The notes under the pieces were generated by a model, which saw only the letters and a program-made list of their open reading frames with translations, did not search any database and was not told the origin of the DNA. DNA of 6,871 nt. Origin: Bacteroidota bacterium. GTDB taxonomy: Bacteria; Bacteroidota; Bacteroidia; Flavobacteriales_F; PHOS-HE28. The stretch lies in the NCBI GenBank assembly GCA_023428865.1, contig JAEYWT010000376.1, positions 1 through 6,871 of the forward strand, read 5' to 3'. Of this stretch, positions 5,264 to 6,871 are shown piece after piece. Both the position numbers and the translations under genes were made by a program. Position 1 is the stretch's first letter. Every line of letters starts with the position of its first letter.

Positions 5264-6766
5264 CTAACGCCACAACGAGTGGCTTGTGAGCGCACCTGTC
5301 TCATGGTCCACCAAGACCACCAGGGGTTCGTTCAACTTATCCGGTACAGCGGGGCGCGTACCTACAAAAGCGGTTGCTCCATCTCCTGGCAACAGTTGTT
5401 CAAGTGAGAAGCGGTCCAGCCCTGTATCGGTCTGCCAGATGACACTCCCCTGCCTATCCACCCGCGCAAGGACCACGGTCCCAGCCGACCCAGGAGCAGC
5501 GGTGAACATCAGTAGATAACTCTCCGGATCAGCAAGGCGCTGTGCCGATCCACCATCCGGTGTGCCGATGAAGGCCGCATTGAAGTAGCTAGCGCTATCC
5601 ACCGGTGCAAGTTCCACAATGCGTTGATGCGTGCCGTCCGAAGCAGGTTCCGTAGAGCCGCTACAGATGCGCCGCTGTCGCTTACGATCTTCGGCACGTT
5701 CCACCTGTCGAACCCATTTCCCTGGTCTGATATCATTTGCCATTTCTTCCATGGCATGCACGCCGAACCATTGACCAGGCTCCGGGCTGAACCCAGAAAC
5801 AAGGTGATCGACGATCGAGATCCGAAGTGAACGCGTTGGCCCCACCTTGGGCTGGACCGGAACGGCCTTCCACGATCCAGGGTCCACTTCAAAGGCCGCA
5901 CTGCGATCCGCATTCACGATGTGCAATCTGCCACCGATGATATCCATTCCACGTGGATCATCCCACCACTCCGCACCAACCTGTGGATTCGCTTTGGCCA
6001 AGTCCTTTGGTGTGATCAATTCGTAATCCTTCAAGCGAACACCGTGGAGTCCAGCGGCATCGAACCACAGCGTGTACCCATCACTCCCCATGATCCGTGC
6101 AAGGCTGTGCCCGGAACCTGTAACGCCTTCCACTATGGGTACCAGCATCGCTTTGGATCCATCCAGGGGGATCAGCACGATGCTTAGACTCGTGGTGGTC
6201 TTCCCTCCACGGCCGGTGATCTCCGGCAAGTGCGCATCCGTGGTCTGAATGAGCGATGCGATGTGCGTCTTGGTCCGGACTGCTTCATTCAACGGTGTGC
6301 CGCTGCTGGGTTGAACGAGGATCACCTGCCGACCAAGCCAGAACACTGCGGCGACCACCACAGCGATGACACCGCCACCCAACGCAAGCTTCAGACGCAG
6401 ATCCCGATGGCGCTGATAGAAGGCCAGTGCTTTTTGATCGGGTGTAACACCAGCTGCTTGGGCAACCTTTCCTGCTGTACCGTCCTGCCGCAGCAGGATC
6501 CTACCCTGGTCAAGAACGATCTCTGCCGTACAGGTCGGGGCCCGTTGGCGGATCACCTCATCGGCGATGGTGCGTAGGATATCGTCTCTTCGATCACCCA
6601 CCCATGCATGCGCACGTTCCCATTCCTTTCGCGAGCCCATGCTTAGGACCACCACGACATCCTCACCGCCGAACTCCCAATAGCCACGAATGGCACGTGA
6701 AGGACCTTCGGTGTATGTGACGTGGCCATCGCGGCCATTCTCTGAAATGGTGATGGTGGCTGGCAT
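5264..6766 (-). CDS. Single-pass membrane protein of unknown function with a propeller-like C-terminal domain
   Basis: I do not recognise this 500-residue protein with certainty. The ATG at 6766 is preferred to an in-frame TTG at 6775, which would add only three residues. Residues 1-95 form a compact domain (MPATITISENG, YWEFGGEDVVVVLSMGS, RKEWERAHAWVGDRRDDILRTIADEVIRQ) that should be cytoplasmic. A charged linker with YQRHRDLRLK leads to one membrane helix at about 126-152 (LALGGGVIAVVVAAVFWLG), so the remaining 350 residues would lie in the periplasm. There is no cleavable signal peptide. The outer part has repeated short beta motifs: SIVLIPLDGSKAM, DGYTLWFDAAGLHGVRL, GTVVLARVDRQGSVIWQT and VVLVDHETGALTSH. 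The 'xxxxD..G...W' and 'D..TG' turns resemble PQQ-like or other propeller blades. It may be related to PA2928-type proteins, but this needs a search. It is convergent with the PorP gene and follows another gene by 36 bases. Confidence 0.85.
   Translation of the reverse strand: MPATITISENGRDGHVTYTEGPSRAIRGYWEFGGEDVVVVLSMGSRKEWERAHAWVGDRRDDILRTIADEVIRQRAPTCTAEIVLDQGRILLRQDGTAGKVAQAAGVTPDQKALAFYQRHRDLRLKLALGGGVIAVVVAAVFWLGRQVILVQPSSGTPLNEAVRTKTHIASLIQTTDAHLPEITGRGGKTTTSLSIVLIPLDGSKAMLVPIVEGVTGSGHSLARIMGSDGYTLWFDAAGLHGVRLKDYELITPKDLAKANPQVGAEWWDDPRGMDIIGGRLHIVNADRSAAFEVDPGSWKAVPVQPKVGPTRSLRISIVDHLVSGFSPEPGQWFGVHAMEEMANDIRPGKWVRQVERAEDRKRQRRICSGSTEPASDGTHQRIVELAPVDSASYFNAAFIGTPDGGSAQRLADPESYLLMFTAAPGSAGTVVLARVDRQGSVIWQTDTGLDRFSLEQLLPGDGATAFVGTRPAVPDKLNEPLVVLVDHETGALTSHSLWR
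5269..5283. terminator. Possible short hairpin between convergent genes
   Basis: GCCAC (5269-5273) and GTGGC (5279-5283) pair exactly around a 5-base loop, 13 bases after the PorP stop and inside the last codons of the convergent gene. With only 7 bases between the two stops, any terminator must overlap coding sequence. The stem is short and no T-run follows on either strand, so termination is only suggested by position. Confidence 0.22.
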
Positions 6767-6802
6767 GCAACACAACGTTACGAATTCGAACTAGGCCAGA
6801 GC

Positions 6803-6871
6803 TCACGGCAAACGACCCTCATCATCCATGGCGACCCGGGCCGCTAGCACCGCACCTATCAGGGTAATGGG
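6803..6871 (-). CDS. C-terminal fragment of an unidentified, probably membrane, protein
   Basis: The frame is open from the right edge of the window to a TGA at 6803-6805, giving 22 residues: PITLIGAVLAARVAM followed by DDEGRLP. The hydrophobic stretch ending in a charged tail looks like the last membrane helix of a larger protein, and the other two minus frames meet stops quickly. The stop lies 36 bases before the ATG of the 500-residue protein on the same strand, so the two may be co-transcribed. The fragment is too short to assign to a family, and a chance open frame of this length is possible. Confidence 0.4.
   Translation of the reverse strand, partial: PITLIGAVLAARVAMDDEGRLP

Noticed and set aside
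6776..6802. TAACGTTG before the ATG at 6766 as a -7 promoter box
   Set aside because: It would leave a leader of only about 6 bases and has no TTG at the right spacing; the gene may instead be transcribed from upstream with the 6803-6871 gene.

Overview
The window is typical Bacteroidota chromosome, fairly GC-rich for that phylum. Three things point there: a secreted protein ending in a gliding-motility/CHU_C type sorting domain of the type IX secretion system (T9SS), a PorP/SprF-family outer-membrane protein directly behind it, and gene starts that lack clear Shine-Dalgarno sequences. The sequence alone does not fix the genus.

Layout from left to right. Positions 1-677, minus strand: a lemA gene followed by the first 41 codons of a DUF2207-type exported membrane protein, joined by a 4-base ATGA stop/start overlap. 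Positions 678-1255: a gene-poor stretch. On the minus strand it carries a small unrecognised ORF of 78 codons, plus shorter ORFs in other frames that may be the rest of the same gene, broken by frame changes. It also holds the divergent promoter region for the next gene. Positions 1256-5256, plus strand: a two-gene operon. The first gene encodes a 998-residue secreted protein with seven SBBP-like repeats (probably a seven-bladed beta-propeller), Ig/PKD-like modules, two SprB-like repeats and the T9SS sorting domain. The second encodes the PorP/SprF-like partner, again with an ATGA overlap. Positions 5264-6766, minus strand: a gene convergent to the operon, with only 7 bases between the stop codons. 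It encodes an unrecognised 500-residue protein with a cytoplasmic N-terminal domain, one membrane helix and a beta-rich, propeller-like outer part. Positions 6803-6871: the last 22 codons of another minus-strand gene, probably in the same operon.

How the genes work together. The 1256-5256 pair is the clearest functional unit. The large protein would be exported by Sec, passed through the T9SS and attached to or released from the cell surface, with the PorP/SprF-like protein as its dedicated outer-membrane partner. LemA and the DUF2207 protein are a recurrent pair of envelope proteins of poorly known function. I see no RNA gene, CRISPR array, insertion sequence or phage gene. I found no convincing new system; the most interesting items are the propeller/PorP pair, the fragmented small gene and the orphan membrane protein.
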